Origin: Solibacillus faecavium
GTDB taxonomy: Bacteria > Bacillota > Bacilli > Bacillales_A > Planococcaceae
DNA length: 64,000 bases
Assembly: GCF_014836905.1 (NCBI RefSeq)
Contig: NZ_JACSPZ010000006.1
Location: 141,684 to 205,683, forward strand
Reading direction: 5' to 3'
Shown here: positions 9,888 to 23,476 of the stretch, one piece after another
How positions within the stretch are numbered: position 1 is the first letter of the stretch
How the letters are laid out: each line of letters begins with the position of its first letter
Position numbers and translations under genes: made by a program
Notes under the pieces: generated by a model
Told to the model about the DNA's origin: nothing
The model's database searches: none
The model's input: the letters and a program-made list of their open reading frames with translations, nothing else

Positions 9888-9950
9888 GATTTTAATTCAT
9901 TTAATGGTCGATGAACACTTTCTTTACTCGAAAAAGTTTCAGGAGATTAA

Positions 9951-10328
9951 TTGCCAATGCTAAATTTGCATCACATTTTTACAATGCAGAAGAAAGCGTT
10001 CTTTTTTTTGCTTGTTGTTTGTGCGTTAGGCTGGGGATTTTCGCCATATGATTCTGTATTTGCTGGTATAGCCCTGGGTGCGTTCTTTGGTACGTATAAC
10101 TTTTGGATATTAGTTCGACGTATGGAAAAATTTGACCGTTCCATTAGTGAAGGGACAAAAGTAGCATCTATCGGTACAGCGCTTCGCTTTGGATCAGGTG
10201 TTGCCGCAGTCGCAATCGCAATATCGTTGCCACAATATTTTCATTTAATAAGCACGGTCATTGGGCTGATGATTCCGTACATCTTTTTAGTAGTAGAAAG
10301 AATTGTACATCAAACAAAAAGCCACTAA
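9951..10328 (+). CDS. atpI: ATP synthase accessory protein I
   Basis: A small polytopic membrane protein (125 residues, four predicted helices) encoded first in the atp operon. AtpI assists assembly of the c-ring and may bind Mg. The sequence is weakly conserved, but the order before atpB, the size and the helix pattern (KKAFFFLLVVCALGWGF, GIALGAFFGTYNFWIL, FGSGVAAVAIAISLP, IGLMIPYIFLVVERI) fit. The start is uncertain: TTG at 9951 lies 5 nt and ATG at 9957 lies 11 nt after AGGAG. I give the longer form. Confidence 0.85.
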   Translation: MPMLNLHHIFTMQKKAFFFLLVVCALGWGFSPYDSVFAGIALGAFFGTYNFWILVRRMEKFDRSISEGTKVASIGTALRFGSGVAAVAIAISLPQYFHLISTVIGLMIPYIFLVVERIVHQTKSH

Positions 10329-11084
<756 letters not shown>

Positions 11085-11090
11085 TTATAA

Positions 11091-11384
<294 letters not shown>

Positions 11385-11411
11385 TCTTCATTAAGATTAT
11401 TTTAAACCCAG

Positions 11412-11453
11412 TGGCGAAGTAGAATTCTTTTGAAACCCTTCGCCATTAGTTTT
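11412..11453 (+). terminator. Intra-operon stem-loop between atpE and atpF
   Basis: TGGCGAAG (11412-11419) pairs perfectly with CTTCGCCA (11438-11445) and is followed by TTAGTTTTGT. It lies in the unusually long 170-nt atpE-atpF gap. It may act as a partial terminator or an mRNA-stabilising 3' end for the c-subunit message. Confidence 0.55.
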
Positions 11454-11554
11454 GTATAAAAAAGGAGTACCCTTTTTTTACAAATTTTAAAATGAATAAA
11501 AAGTAATACAAAATATAGATTTCTATTCAAGCTCTTGAAGGGAGTGAAACAATC

Positions 11555-12076
11555 GTGTTTTTAGATTATCTTGTACTAGGTGCAGGTGCTACTGGCCTTA
11601 ACTTAGGAGACGCTATCGCAACATTAGTGATTTTCTTAGGATTAATGGCACTTCTTAAAAAGTTCGCTTGGGGTCCTTTAATGGGTATTATGCGCGAACG
11701 TGAAGAGTTAGTTGCAAACGGTATCGACGCGGCTGAAAAAGCCAAAAAAGAAACACAAGCACTATTAGAAGAACAAAAGAGCCTTCTTAAAGAAGCTCGT
11801 ACGGAAGCGCAATCAATTATTGAAGGTGCTAAAAAGCAAGGCGAAGCAACACGCGAAGAGATCGTTGTCGCTGCACGCGCTGAAGCGAACCGTTTAAAAG
11901 AATCTGCTGTTCGTGATATCGAAGCAGAGAAAGAAAAAGCAATCGCTGCTGTACGTGAAGAAGTCGTTTCATTATCAGTACTTGCTGCGTCTAAAGTTCT
12001 TGGGAAAGAAATTTCCGAAGCTGATAACAGCGCATTAATTAAAGAAACGATTGCGAAGGCAGGCGAAGCGAAATGA
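11555..12076 (+). CDS. atpF: ATP synthase Fo subunit b
   Basis: Peripheral stalk subunit of 173 residues. A single N-terminal membrane helix (about residues 18-37, [20 protein letters not shown]) is followed by a long charged, alanine-rich amphipathic helix that dimerises and contacts delta. The start is GTG at 11555, 8 nt after GAAGGGAGTG. The stop overlaps the atpH start (ATGA), giving translational coupling. A large antisense reading frame over this gene is a codon-bias shadow. Confidence 0.95.
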   Translation: MFLDYLVLGAGATGLNLGDAIATLVIFLGLMALLKKFAWGPLMGIMREREELVANGIDAAEKAKKETQALLEEQKSLLKEARTEAQSIIEGAKKQGEATREEIVVAARAEANRLKESAVRDIEAEKEKAIAAVREEVVSLSVLAASKVLGKEISEADNSALIKETIAKAGEAK

Positions 12077-12609
12077 GTCAATCGACTGTAGCAAATCGCT
12101 ATGCTCAAGCAACGTATGAATTAGCAATTAAACAAAACGTTCTTACTGAAGTAAGTGCAGATTTGCAGGAACTTACAAAAGTACTGGCTTTAAACGATGA
12201 GTTTATAGCATTACTATCTGCTCCTAAAATTTCTACTGACCGTAAGAAAGAACTGATTGCACAAGTTTTAACTGGTGCACAGCCAATCGTAATTAACATG
12301 GTTCAATTCTTAATCGAAAAGAAACGTTTAAACGAATTATCAGCTGTAGCAGAACAGTATCAAGCATTAGCAGCAGCTGCTCAAGGCTCTGCAGATGCAA
12401 AAGTTTACTCTACGCGCGAGTTAACGGCAGGGGAGAGAGCAGAAATTTCTGCTGCTTTCAGTAAGTTAGTCGGCAAAGAGCAACTGAACATTACAAACAT
12501 TATCGATGCGTCATTAATTGGTGGCGTACGCGTTCAAATCGGCAACTATATTTTCGACAGCACTGTAGCTTCTAAGCTAGAGGACTTAAAACGAGTATTA
12601 GTTGGCTAA
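12073..12609 (+). CDS. atpH: ATP synthase F1 subunit delta
   Basis: Links the b dimer to the top of F1 (OSCP fold). It is 178 residues with an N-terminal helical bundle ([19 protein letters not shown]). The C-terminal conserved segment is [30 protein letters not shown]. It overlaps atpF by 4 nt (ATGA) and precedes atpA by 29 nt. Confidence 0.95.
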   Translation: MSQSTVANRYAQATYELAIKQNVLTEVSADLQELTKVLALNDEFIALLSAPKISTDRKKELIAQVLTGAQPIVINMVQFLIEKKRLNELSAVAEQYQALAAAAQGSADAKVYSTRELTAGERAEISAAFSKLVGKEQLNITNIIDASLIGGVRVQIGNYIFDSTVASKLEDLKRVLVG

Positions 12610-12632
12610 ATCTTAAGAAATGTGAGAGGTGA

Positions 12633-14147
<1,515 letters not shown>

Positions 14148-14161
14148 GTAAGAATTGAACG

Positions 14162-14194
14162 GTTTTTCACGCATGTTTATAAAGCGTGAAAAAC
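14162..14194 (+). terminator. Intra-operon stem-loop between atpA and atpG
   Basis: An 11-bp perfect inverted repeat, GTTTTTCACGC (14162-14172) with GCGTGAAAAAC (14184-14194), sits in the 103-nt gap. It has no T run of its own; a T run occurs later at 14215-14220 after a second weak pairing. It may be an mRNA processing or stability element rather than a terminator. Confidence 0.45.
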
Positions 14195-14226
14195 TGGACA
14201 ACTCTTTTTTAATAAGAGCTTGATAA

Positions 14227-16572
<2,346 letters not shown>

Positions 16573-16580
16573 TTAGCTGA

Positions 16581-17003
<423 letters not shown>

Positions 17004-17015
17004 ATTTGATGACAC

Positions 17016-17046
17016 GCGGGCAGAGGTCTCTCTGCCCGCTTTTTTT
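17016..17046 (+). terminator. Strong terminator of the atp operon
   Basis: GCGGGCAGAG (17016-17025) pairs perfectly with CTCTGCCCGC (17030-17039) across a 4-nt loop. Seven Ts follow. Confidence 0.95.
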
Positions 17047-17145
17047 GGGTGTAACATATTTTCGAGTAATAAAAAAAGTTGAAAGTAGGATTCGTCATAA
17101 TATTGCACAAAACATATTTTCGTTGTATAAAAGGAGTGGAGAAAA

Positions 17146-17388
17146 ATGGATTTATTTGTTGAAGCTGGTCAACAGGCAATCATTAATGTTTTAGCATATA
17201 TTATATTTATAGGAATGGCTCTTTATGCATTACAGGGCTTACGTATTGAACAATTATTTAAAAAAGGGAAAACGTTTCAGATCCAGCTCTTCTATATATT
17301 TGTGAGTATTGCAATCGGCTCAGCTGTAGCAGACTTCTTTTTAAATTTTTTGGATTGGTCTCAAACCATCCCTTATATATTCGGTTAA
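17146..17388 (+). CDS. ywzB: YwzB family small membrane protein (DUF1146)
   Basis: An 80-residue protein with two membrane helices (about residues 10-30 and 47-67) joined by LRIEQLFKKGKTFQ. The family (DUF1146) is conserved after atpC in Bacillales; its function is unknown. The ATG at 17146 follows AAAAGGAGTGGAG. A different-frame reading at 17006-17194 overlaps its start and is not supported. Confidence 0.85.
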   Translation: MDLFVEAGQQAIINVLAYIIFIGMALYALQGLRIEQLFKKGKTFQIQLFYIFVSIAIGSAVADFFLNFLDWSQTIPYIFG

Positions 17389-17752
17389 AGGGGATGTGAC
17401 CATTTTATTTCTTGTAGGGAGCAATAATTGTTTGTTTTTCACTCCAAGAAATAAAATTTCCTAGGAAATATAGACGTTTGCGAATATACAGGTTTTGGGT
17501 AGTTAGTAGATGGTGGTACTTATTTGTGGAAATTTGTCTATTCACATTAAATAGTTGCGCTGCGTATTATAATTTAATAGCCTTTTCAGAAAAATTAGCT
17601 TAAAATAGTAATTTGGGTGCTTGAAATACAGTACCAATAAATGTAGTATGATTTTTGTGTGTAAAATTGAAGTCAAATGAAGTTTAAAATAATTATTGTT
17701 AAATTGAACTTATCCATTTATTATATGAGAATTGAATTCGGAGGGACGAATT
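17389..17752. other. Intergenic region between ywzB and murA
   Basis: 364 bp without a gene. It contains a 13-bp perfect inverted repeat (17402-17414 with 17445-17457) whose inner part can extend the pairing (GGAG with CTCC). This is a possible ywzB transcript end without a T run. Several TATAAT-like hexamers (for example 17568-17573 and 17646-17651) lack convincing -35 partners, so the murA promoter is not resolved. B. subtilis ywmB, expected hereabouts, is absent. Confidence 0.6.
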
Positions 17753-19054
17753 GTGGAGAGAATTATTGTTACTGGGGGTCAGACTCTAAAAGGTACAGTA
17801 CGTGTTGAAGGTGCAAAAAATGCCGTATTGCCAATTTTAGCTGCTTCTCTATTAGCTTCTAAAAATAAAAATATGATTAAAGACGTACCAAACCTAGCAG
17901 ATGTTAGAACGATTGGTGAAGTATTAAAAAGTTTAAATGCGATTGTAGAGTTTAATGCTGAGAATAATGAAATGATTATAGATGCCTCTATGAAACTATC
18001 AAGTGAAGCACAATTTGAGTTTGTTAGTAAAATGCGAGCATCGATTTTAGTGATGGGGTCACTATTAGCACGTAACGGCTATGCACGTGTTGCATTACCT
18101 GGCGGATGTGCTATTGGCTCTCGTCCTATTGAACTTCATTTAAAAGGCTTTGAGGCAATGGGTGCTGAAATCTCCTTTGGACATGGTTATGTGGAAGCAA
18201 AGGTGAAAGATGAATTAAAAGGCGCAGAAATCTATTTAGACTTCCCAAGTGTTGGCGCTACAGAAAATATCATGACTGCAGCAGCACTTGCAAAAGGTAC
18301 AACGATTATTGAAAATGCTGCAAAAGAACCTGAGATAGTAGACTTAGCAAACTTTATTAACGCAATGGGTGGTCGTGTTATCGGTGCCGGTACAGATACT
18401 ATACGCATCGAGGGTGTTAAGGAACTAAAAGGTTGCGAGCATTACATTATTCCAGATCGTATTGAAGCAGGAACATTTATGGTAGCAGCAGCAATTACAC
18501 GTGGTGATGTACTTATCGAAAATGCAGTACCTGAGCATATGACGGCATTAATCGCGAAAATGCGCGAAATGGGCGTTGAAGTTATTGAGGAAGATGAAGG
18601 CGTACGCGTACGTTCAAATGACCCCTTAAAAGCGGTGGATATCAAAACTATGCCACATCCAGGATTCCCTACCGATATGCAATCACAAATGATGGCCTTA
18701 ATGTTAACAGCGAACGGAACAAGCATCATTACGGAGACAGTTTTTGAAAACCGTTTCATGCATGTTGAAGAATTCCGTCGAATGAATGCAGATGCAAAGA
18801 TCGAAGGACGCTCTGTATTTATTGAAGGTGGAAAAAATCTTCAGGGAGCTGAAGTTTCAGCTACAGATTTACGCGCAGCAGCAGCACTTATATTAACTGG
18901 GTTAGTGTCGGAAGGTATAACACGAGTAACAAAATTACACCATTTAGACCGAGGGTATGTTGATTTCCACAAAAAATTGGCTTCTCTAGGTGCCCATATT
19001 GAGCGTATTGATACAGAAGAAGAAATCTTACAGGAAACAATCGTATCAGTATAA
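17753..19054 (+). CDS. murA: UDP-N-acetylglucosamine 1-carboxyvinyltransferase (MurAA type)
   Basis: First committed step of peptidoglycan synthesis: transfers enolpyruvate from PEP to UDP-GlcNAc. It is 433 residues. Lys22-Asn23 lie in [15 protein letters not shown], and the catalytic cysteine targeted by fosfomycin is Cys119 in [11 protein letters not shown]. The conserved [14 protein letters not shown] lies near residue 300. The start is GTG at 17753, 7 nt after CGGAGGG; the reading from 17732 has no ribosome site. Position before spoIID identifies it as the murAA ortholog. Confidence 0.96.
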   Translation: MERIIVTGGQTLKGTVRVEGAKNAVLPILAASLLASKNKNMIKDVPNLADVRTIGEVLKSLNAIVEFNAENNEMIIDASMKLSSEAQFEFVSKMRASILVMGSLLARNGYARVALPGGCAIGSRPIELHLKGFEAMGAEISFGHGYVEAKVKDELKGAEIYLDFPSVGATENIMTAAALAKGTTIIENAAKEPEIVDLANFINAMGGRVIGAGTDTIRIEGVKELKGCEHYIIPDRIEAGTFMVAAAITRGDVLIENAVPEHMTALIAKMREMGVEVIEEDEGVRVRSNDPLKAVDIKTMPHPGFPTDMQSQMMALMLTANGTSIITETVFENRFMHVEEFRRMNADAKIEGRSVFIEGGKNLQGAEVSATDLRAAAALILTGLVSEGITRVTKLHHLDRGYVDFHKKLASLGAHIERIDTEEEILQETIVSV

Positions 19055-19067
19055 AAATAAATAGTTT

Positions 19068-19108
19068 AAGGCATTTCGAGGACTAGTAAAGTTTTCGGAA
19101 TGCTTTTT
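19068..19108 (+). terminator. Terminator after murA
   Basis: AAGGCATTTCGA pairs with TCGGAATGCTT, with one mismatch. TTTTT follows at 19104-19108. Confidence 0.7.
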
Positions 19109-19204
19109 AATTTTCGGGAGATTTTATAAATAATAGAGAGTTTATATAGGAATCAACGAAAATTCCTATTCAGTAAAATATATGTCCCGAAAAACAGATA
19201 ATGA

Positions 19205-19230
19205 CAATATAAAGTAGAATGTTCATACCA
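19205..19230 (+). promoter_or_regulatory. Possible sigma-E promoter of spoIID
   Basis: CAATATA and, about 13 bp later, CATACCAC resemble sigma-E -35 and -10 elements. They sit about 57 bp before the start of spoIID, a gene known in B. subtilis to be sigma-E dependent. Confidence 0.35.
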
Positions 19231-19286
19231 CATTTTCTCTTAAATAATCCAACTCATAATCCTCCAACCTTCTCATATACTGTCTC

Positions 19287-20195
19287 ATGAAAAAAATTAT
19301 AATTTATTTTATCATTTGTGTTTTGTTATTTTTAATCCCTCTTACTTTTAAGACTAAAAAACCAAATATTACTTCAGCTGATCCAATAACAGAAACAGCG
19401 TCATGTCCATTACTTATAACTGCAAACAATGAAACAATACCAATTGAAGACTATTTAATCGGTGTACTTGCAGGAGAGATGCCGGCAAGCTTCCATTTAG
19501 AAGCTTTGAAAGCTCAGGCTATTGCTGCACGCACATACGTATTGAAGCAGACAGACTATGGAGCAAAACCAATTCTTACAACGACCGCACACCAAGTATA
19601 CAATGATCAAAATTTACGTGAACAAAAATGGCAAACTACCTTTGCAGAATATGAACAAAAACTAACAGAAGCCGTTCAGCAAACAGCCAATCAAATCCTC
19701 ACCTACAATGATGAACTAATTACCGCAATGTTTCATGCTGCGTCCTATCAACAAACAGAATCCGCCAAAAATTATAGCGGTAATTCCATTCCATACTTAA
19801 AAACTACCACTTCACCTGAAAAAGTCGACCCTGAAGAAACGCACTACACATTTGAGCAACTAAATAAAATGCTTCAACAGAAATTCACGAAATCCGAATT
19901 ACAAAACGCTAAAATTCAGCTCAATGATTCTAAACGTATAGAGCAGATAAAAATTGGGAAAAAAATCTGGTCAGGACGAGAAATCAGAACACTTTTAAAT
20001 TTAAAATCCAGCAGTTTTACATGGTCAGCTACAGCTACCGGTATTTCAATTACGACCTATGGGTACGGGCATGGGGTAGGTATGAGCCAGTATGGGGCCA
20101 ATGCGATGGCACATAGTGGAACAGCAGCTGAACAAATACTTGCGCATTATTATCCAAATACTACCTTAAAATTGATAAATTATTGTAAAAAATAA
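19287..20195 (+). CDS. spoIID: Stage II sporulation protein D
   Basis: Mother-cell lytic transglycosylase of the engulfment DMP complex that degrades peptidoglycan at the septum. The 302-residue protein has an N-terminal membrane anchor (residues 4-20). The SpoIID domain starts at IEDYLIGVLAGEMPASFHLEALKAQA; its glutamate in GEMP is the catalytic residue of the family. The C-terminal motif is GYGHGVGMSQYGANAMA. No strong ribosome site is visible before the ATG, unlike most genes here. A sigma-E-like promoter lies upstream. It precedes spoIIQ. Confidence 0.95.
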   Translation: MKKIIIYFIICVLLFLIPLTFKTKKPNITSADPITETASCPLLITANNETIPIEDYLIGVLAGEMPASFHLEALKAQAIAARTYVLKQTDYGAKPILTTTAHQVYNDQNLREQKWQTTFAEYEQKLTEAVQQTANQILTYNDELITAMFHAASYQQTESAKNYSGNSIPYLKTTTSPEKVDPEETHYTFEQLNKMLQQKFTKSELQNAKIQLNDSKRIEQIKIGKKIWSGREIRTLLNLKSSSFTWSATATGISITTYGYGHGVGMSQYGANAMAHSGTAAEQILAHYYPNTTLKLINYCKK

Positions 20196-20244
20196 TGTTT
20201 AACTTTTGAAACTCCTGTCTACACTTTCACTTGAGGTGATGAAC

Positions 20245-20895
20245 ATGAGAGAAGTTAAACAAAAGCCTTCTCAGAAACCATTTACACAAAAAAAGTGGTT
20301 TTGGCCGGTAGCGTACAGTAGTATGGCATTAATGATTGTGGCTGTAATTTTTAGTTTTACCGCTTTATACGAAAGTCAGGAAGAAAAAGAATTATTAACT
20401 GAAGTAACTGCACCAGTGGAAGAAACAATTATTCCAACTTCTACAGCTCAGGAAACATTAAAGTATCCATTTAAAGAACAATACTTAAGTGAAGTAACAA
20501 TTTTACAAGATTTTTATGATGTGACAAAAGATGAAGCAACACGAGAAAATGCATTACTAGTATTTAATCAAGTGTTTACAACATCAACTGGGGTATCAAT
20601 TGCGATTAATAGCGAGCCTTTTGAAGTAGTAGCTGCAATGAGCGGTGAAGTGACTGAGGTTAAGATGGATTCATTTACGGGCAATATGATTACCCTAACG
20701 CATCCAAACGGTATGCAAACGCGCTATAACTCAGTGGCAGATATTCTTGTAAAACAAGGAGATAAAGTTTCTCAAGGAGAGCCAATCGCTACTTCCCAAG
20801 AAAATGAATGGAATCCTACAGCAGGTATCCATTTACATTTCGAAGTTGTTGAAAATGGGGTATTAGTGAACCCGAACAAATATTTATCCTTTTGA
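20245..20895 (+). CDS. spoIIQ: Stage II sporulation protein Q (degenerate M23 peptidase)
   Basis: Forespore membrane protein that joins SpoIIIAH across the intermembrane space. It is 216 residues, with a membrane helix at about residues 22-42, a linker, and a LytM/M23 domain from about residue 110. The active-site pattern is broken: where M23 enzymes have H-x3-D the sequence reads STGVS, while the HLHFEV end is kept. This fits the non-catalytic SpoIIQ form of Bacillus. The ATG at 20245 is 6 nt after GAGGTG. The 49-nt gap to spoIID has no terminator. Confidence 0.93.
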   Translation: MREVKQKPSQKPFTQKKWFWPVAYSSMALMIVAVIFSFTALYESQEEKELLTEVTAPVEETIIPTSTAQETLKYPFKEQYLSEVTILQDFYDVTKDEATRENALLVFNQVFTTSTGVSIAINSEPFEVVAAMSGEVTEVKMDSFTGNMITLTHPNGMQTRYNSVADILVKQGDKVSQGEPIATSQENEWNPTAGIHLHFEVVENGVLVNPNKYLSF

Positions 20896-20971
20896 TTTCC
20901 TGACAAAATGGATAGATACGGAAATGTTTTTAGCAAGATCTCATCGATTCCTTCATTCTAACTCGAATAAA

Positions 20972-21019
20972 TAAGAGCCAACTCACATAAGGTGAAATAT
21001 TAAGAAAGCAAGGCTCTTT
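20972..21019 (+). terminator. Weak stem-loop between spoIIQ and spoIIID
   Basis: AAGAGCC (20973-20979) pairs with GGCTCTT (21012-21018) across a 32-nt loop. There is no T run. A CATA-type sigma-E -10 candidate lies inside the loop, so this may be coincidence. Confidence 0.3.
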
Positions 21020-21045
21020 AGAATTGAGATAGAGAGGGAGAGGAC

Positions 21046-21312
21046 GTGCACGAACATATTCGGCAACGCTGCGTTCGATTGGGTGAACTGTTGGTAGAGA
21101 CAGGGGTAACCGTGCGTGCACTCGCGAAAATGACGGGATTTTCTAAAAGTACTGTACACAAAGATTTGACAGAGCGCCTAAAACAAGTGAATGAACCACT
21201 TGCGCTACAAGTACAACAGGTATTATCCTACAACAAATCAATTCGCCATTTACGCGGTGGTGAAGCAACACGTAAAAAATGGATATCAAAGCAACAAGAA
21301 AAAAGCATTTAG
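21046..21312 (+). CDS. spoIIID: Sporulation transcription factor SpoIIID
   Basis: Mother-cell DNA-binding regulator acting with sigma-E and sigma-K. It is 88 residues with a central helix-turn-helix: TVRALAKMTGFSKSTVHKDLTERL (about residues 23-46; the turn is around KMTGFSKST). A basic C-terminal tail, RHLRGGEATRKKW, matches the second DNA contact of the family. The start is GTG at 21046, after GAGAGGGAGAGG. The stop codon lies inside the left arm of its terminator. Confidence 0.96.
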   Translation: MHEHIRQRCVRLGELLVETGVTVRALAKMTGFSKSTVHKDLTERLKQVNEPLALQVQQVLSYNKSIRHLRGGEATRKKWISKQQEKSI

Positions 21313-21342
21313 GCTGTTTTTATAGCAACTAAATGCTTTTTT
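21301..21342 (+). terminator. Terminator after spoIIID
   Basis: AAAAGCATTTAG (21301-21312) pairs perfectly with CTAAATGCTTTT (21329-21340), followed by T. The left arm is part of the last codons of spoIIID. Confidence 0.88.
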
Positions 21343-21503
21343 AAGTGATTATAACTCCAGAATTATTCCATTAAAATCCATTATAAAGGAAAAACCTTCC
21401 CATAATATTGATGTAATTAAGTATTGTATATGATAAAATAACTAAGATACAGATATAAAGATTCGTATGCATGTTGAAAAGGTCGGAAGGAGAATTACAA
21501 AAC

Positions 21504-22496
21504 ATGTTTTCTAAAGATATTGGGATAGATTTAGGTACTGCAAATGTACTCATTCACCTAAAAGGTAAAGGGATTGTTTTAAATGAGCCATCTGTAGTAG
21601 CGATTGATAAAAAGACAAATAAAGTACTGGCAGTCGGTGAAGAAGCACGTCAAATGGTAGGACGTACACCTGGAAACATCGTTGCAATTCGTCCATTAAA
21701 AGATGGAGTAATTGCTGATTTTGATGTAACAGAAGCAATGCTAAAGCATTTTATTAATAAATTGGACTTAAAAGGTTTTATGTCAAAGCCACGTATTTTA
21801 ATATGCTGTCCAACTAATATTACTTCCGTTGAGCAAAAAGCTATTCGTGAGGCTGCAGAAAAATCAGGCGGCAAAAAAGTATACTTGGAAGAAGAACCTA
21901 AAGTTGCAGCAATCGGAGCAGGAATGGATATTTTCCAGCCTAGTGGCAATATGGTCGTTGATATCGGTGGAGGTACAACGGATGTTGCGGTGCTATCTAT
22001 GGGGGATATTGTAACAAGCGAATCTATAAAAGTCGCAGGGGATGTATTCGATAATGATATTTTGCAATACATAAAGAAAGAATACAAGCTGTTAATCGGT
22101 GAACGCACAGCAGAAAATATTAAAACAACAATCGGTACAGTTTTCCCTGGTGGACGAAAAGACACAATGGAAATTCGCGGTCGAGATATGGTTACTGGCT
22201 TACCAAGAGTAATCGAGATCAATTCAGAAGAGATTGAGCAAGCATTGCGAGAATCGATTGGGATGATTGTTCAGGCAGCGAAAGATGTACTGGAAAAAAC
22301 GCCACCGGAATTATCGGCAGATATTATCGATCGAGGTGTTATTTTAACAGGCGGTGGTGCATTATTGCACGGGATTGACCAGCTGTTAATTGAAGAGCTG
22401 AAAGTACCTGTATTTGTTGCGGAAAACCCAATGGATTGTGTCGCAATTGGAACTGGAATTATGCTAGACAATATTGATCGTGCGGTAAATAAATAA
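21504..22496 (+). CDS. mbl: MreB-like actin homolog Mbl
   Basis: Cytoskeletal ATPase that guides cylindrical wall synthesis. It is 330 residues with actin-fold signatures: phosphate 1 GIDLGTANVLIH at the N-terminus, phosphate 2 VVDIGGGTTDVAVLS near residue 160, and adenosine motif ILTGGGALLHGID near residue 285. The N-terminal MFSKDIGIDLG matches the amphipathic start of Mbl. The ATG at 21504 follows GGAAGGAGAA; the ORF reading from 21471 is upstream of that site. Position between spoIIID and flhO identifies Mbl rather than MreB. Confidence 0.95.
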   Translation: MFSKDIGIDLGTANVLIHLKGKGIVLNEPSVVAIDKKTNKVLAVGEEARQMVGRTPGNIVAIRPLKDGVIADFDVTEAMLKHFINKLDLKGFMSKPRILICCPTNITSVEQKAIREAAEKSGGKKVYLEEEPKVAAIGAGMDIFQPSGNMVVDIGGGTTDVAVLSMGDIVTSESIKVAGDVFDNDILQYIKKEYKLLIGERTAENIKTTIGTVFPGGRKDTMEIRGRDMVTGLPRVIEINSEEIEQALRESIGMIVQAAKDVLEKTPPELSADIIDRGVILTGGGALLHGIDQLLIEELKVPVFVAENPMDCVAIGTGIMLDNIDRAVNK

Positions 22497-22567
22497 GTTA
22501 AATTACTAATAATTCTTTAAATTTTACCGATAAATTATAAATACAAACATAATTAGAGGTGAAAAGG

Positions 22568-23410
22568 GTGTTTAAAGGTTTTTATACAGTAGCTACAGGA
22601 ATGGTTGCACAACAACGTAAAACAGAAATTCTGACAAATAATATGGCCAATGCTAATACACCTGGCTTCAAATCAGACCAAACGACAATTCGTTCTTTTC
22701 CGGATATGTTAATGTCTGCAGTAAATTCGACAACAATCCCTACCGAAAAGGGCTTTGCATTAAAAAAGCTAAATCCAGTGGGCGCGTTAAATGCTGGCGT
22801 ATATTTACAAGAAACAATGCCTAATCAAGCGCAAGGCCAAATTTACTCTACAGGCCTAACGACAGATGTAGCATTAATAAATAGTTCGTTACCAATTGAC
22901 GAGGCTTCAGGCAATTCTGCTCAAATATTTTTCCGTCTGGAAAATGAAAATGGTGTAGAAAGCTATACACGTAACGGGAACTTTACGATGGACGGACAAG
23001 GGAATCTAGTAAATCCTCAAGGACTATTTGTATTAGATTCGAATGGCGAGCGTCTGCAATTTTCAAACGACAATATTCGTATTAGTGCAGATGGTGCAAT
23101 TTTTGACGAAAATGATGTACAGGTTGGCACATTAGGTGTCGCATTTTCTGAAAATCCAGATGTACTTATGAAACAAGAAAATGGTTTATTTACGACATTG
23201 GATGGTGTCGATTTACCTTCAGCATACGGCCAGGCAAATGTTCAGTTTTCAATGCAACAACAGTATTTAGAAGGTTCAAATGTCGATGCATCAAAAGCAA
23301 TGACAGACCTTTTAACCGCATATCGCGCATTTGAAGCAAATCAAAAAGTGCTGCAGGCATATGATAAGAGCATGGAGAAAGCCGTAAACGAAATTGGGCG
23401 CGTTAACTAA
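22568..23410 (+). CDS. flhO: Flagellar distal-rod/hook-basal body protein FlhO
   Basis: Rod-type flagellar protein of 280 residues. The N-terminal Flg_bb_rod motif MVAQQRKTEILTNNMANANTPGFKSD and the C-terminal YRAFEANQKVLQAYDKSMEKA helix are typical of the family and form the D0 coiled coil. The start GTG at 22568 is 6 nt after AGAGGTG and gives an N-terminus like other FlhO proteins (MFKGFYTVATGM). The 9-nt longer form begins within the ribosome site. Paired with flhP, 66 nt downstream. Confidence 0.9.
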   Translation: MFKGFYTVATGMVAQQRKTEILTNNMANANTPGFKSDQTTIRSFPDMLMSAVNSTTIPTEKGFALKKLNPVGALNAGVYLQETMPNQAQGQIYSTGLTTDVALINSSLPIDEASGNSAQIFFRLENENGVESYTRNGNFTMDGQGNLVNPQGLFVLDSNGERLQFSNDNIRISADGAIFDENDVQVGTLGVAFSENPDVLMKQENGLFTTLDGVDLPSAYGQANVQFSMQQQYLEGSNVDASKAMTDLLTAYRAFEANQKVLQAYDKSMEKAVNEIGRVN

Positions 23411-23476
23411 ATAAGGAAATGGCAAATGATTTTCTTTAACCGTCGAAGTTTCGTATAATTAGGGAGGTACTAGAAA

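Larger units (their letters stand above)
9347..9950. other. Long intergenic and leader region before the atp operon
   Basis: A 604-bp gap without a supported gene. The first half holds a 16-bp near-perfect inverted repeat. The second half, downstream of the promoter at 9614-9642, is an mRNA leader of about 300 nt with several self-complementary segments. These are listed separately. Confidence 0.7.

Noticed and set aside
11566..12108. A 180-residue minus-strand frame over atpF
   Set aside because: Shadow of the Ala/Glu/Lys-rich coding strand; Ser/Ala-rich composition and no ribosome site. The same applies to other antisense frames over glyA, mbl and atpD.
17006..17194. A 62-residue frame between atpC and ywzB
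   Set aside because: It starts inside the atp terminator and overlaps the well-supported ywzB start in another frame.
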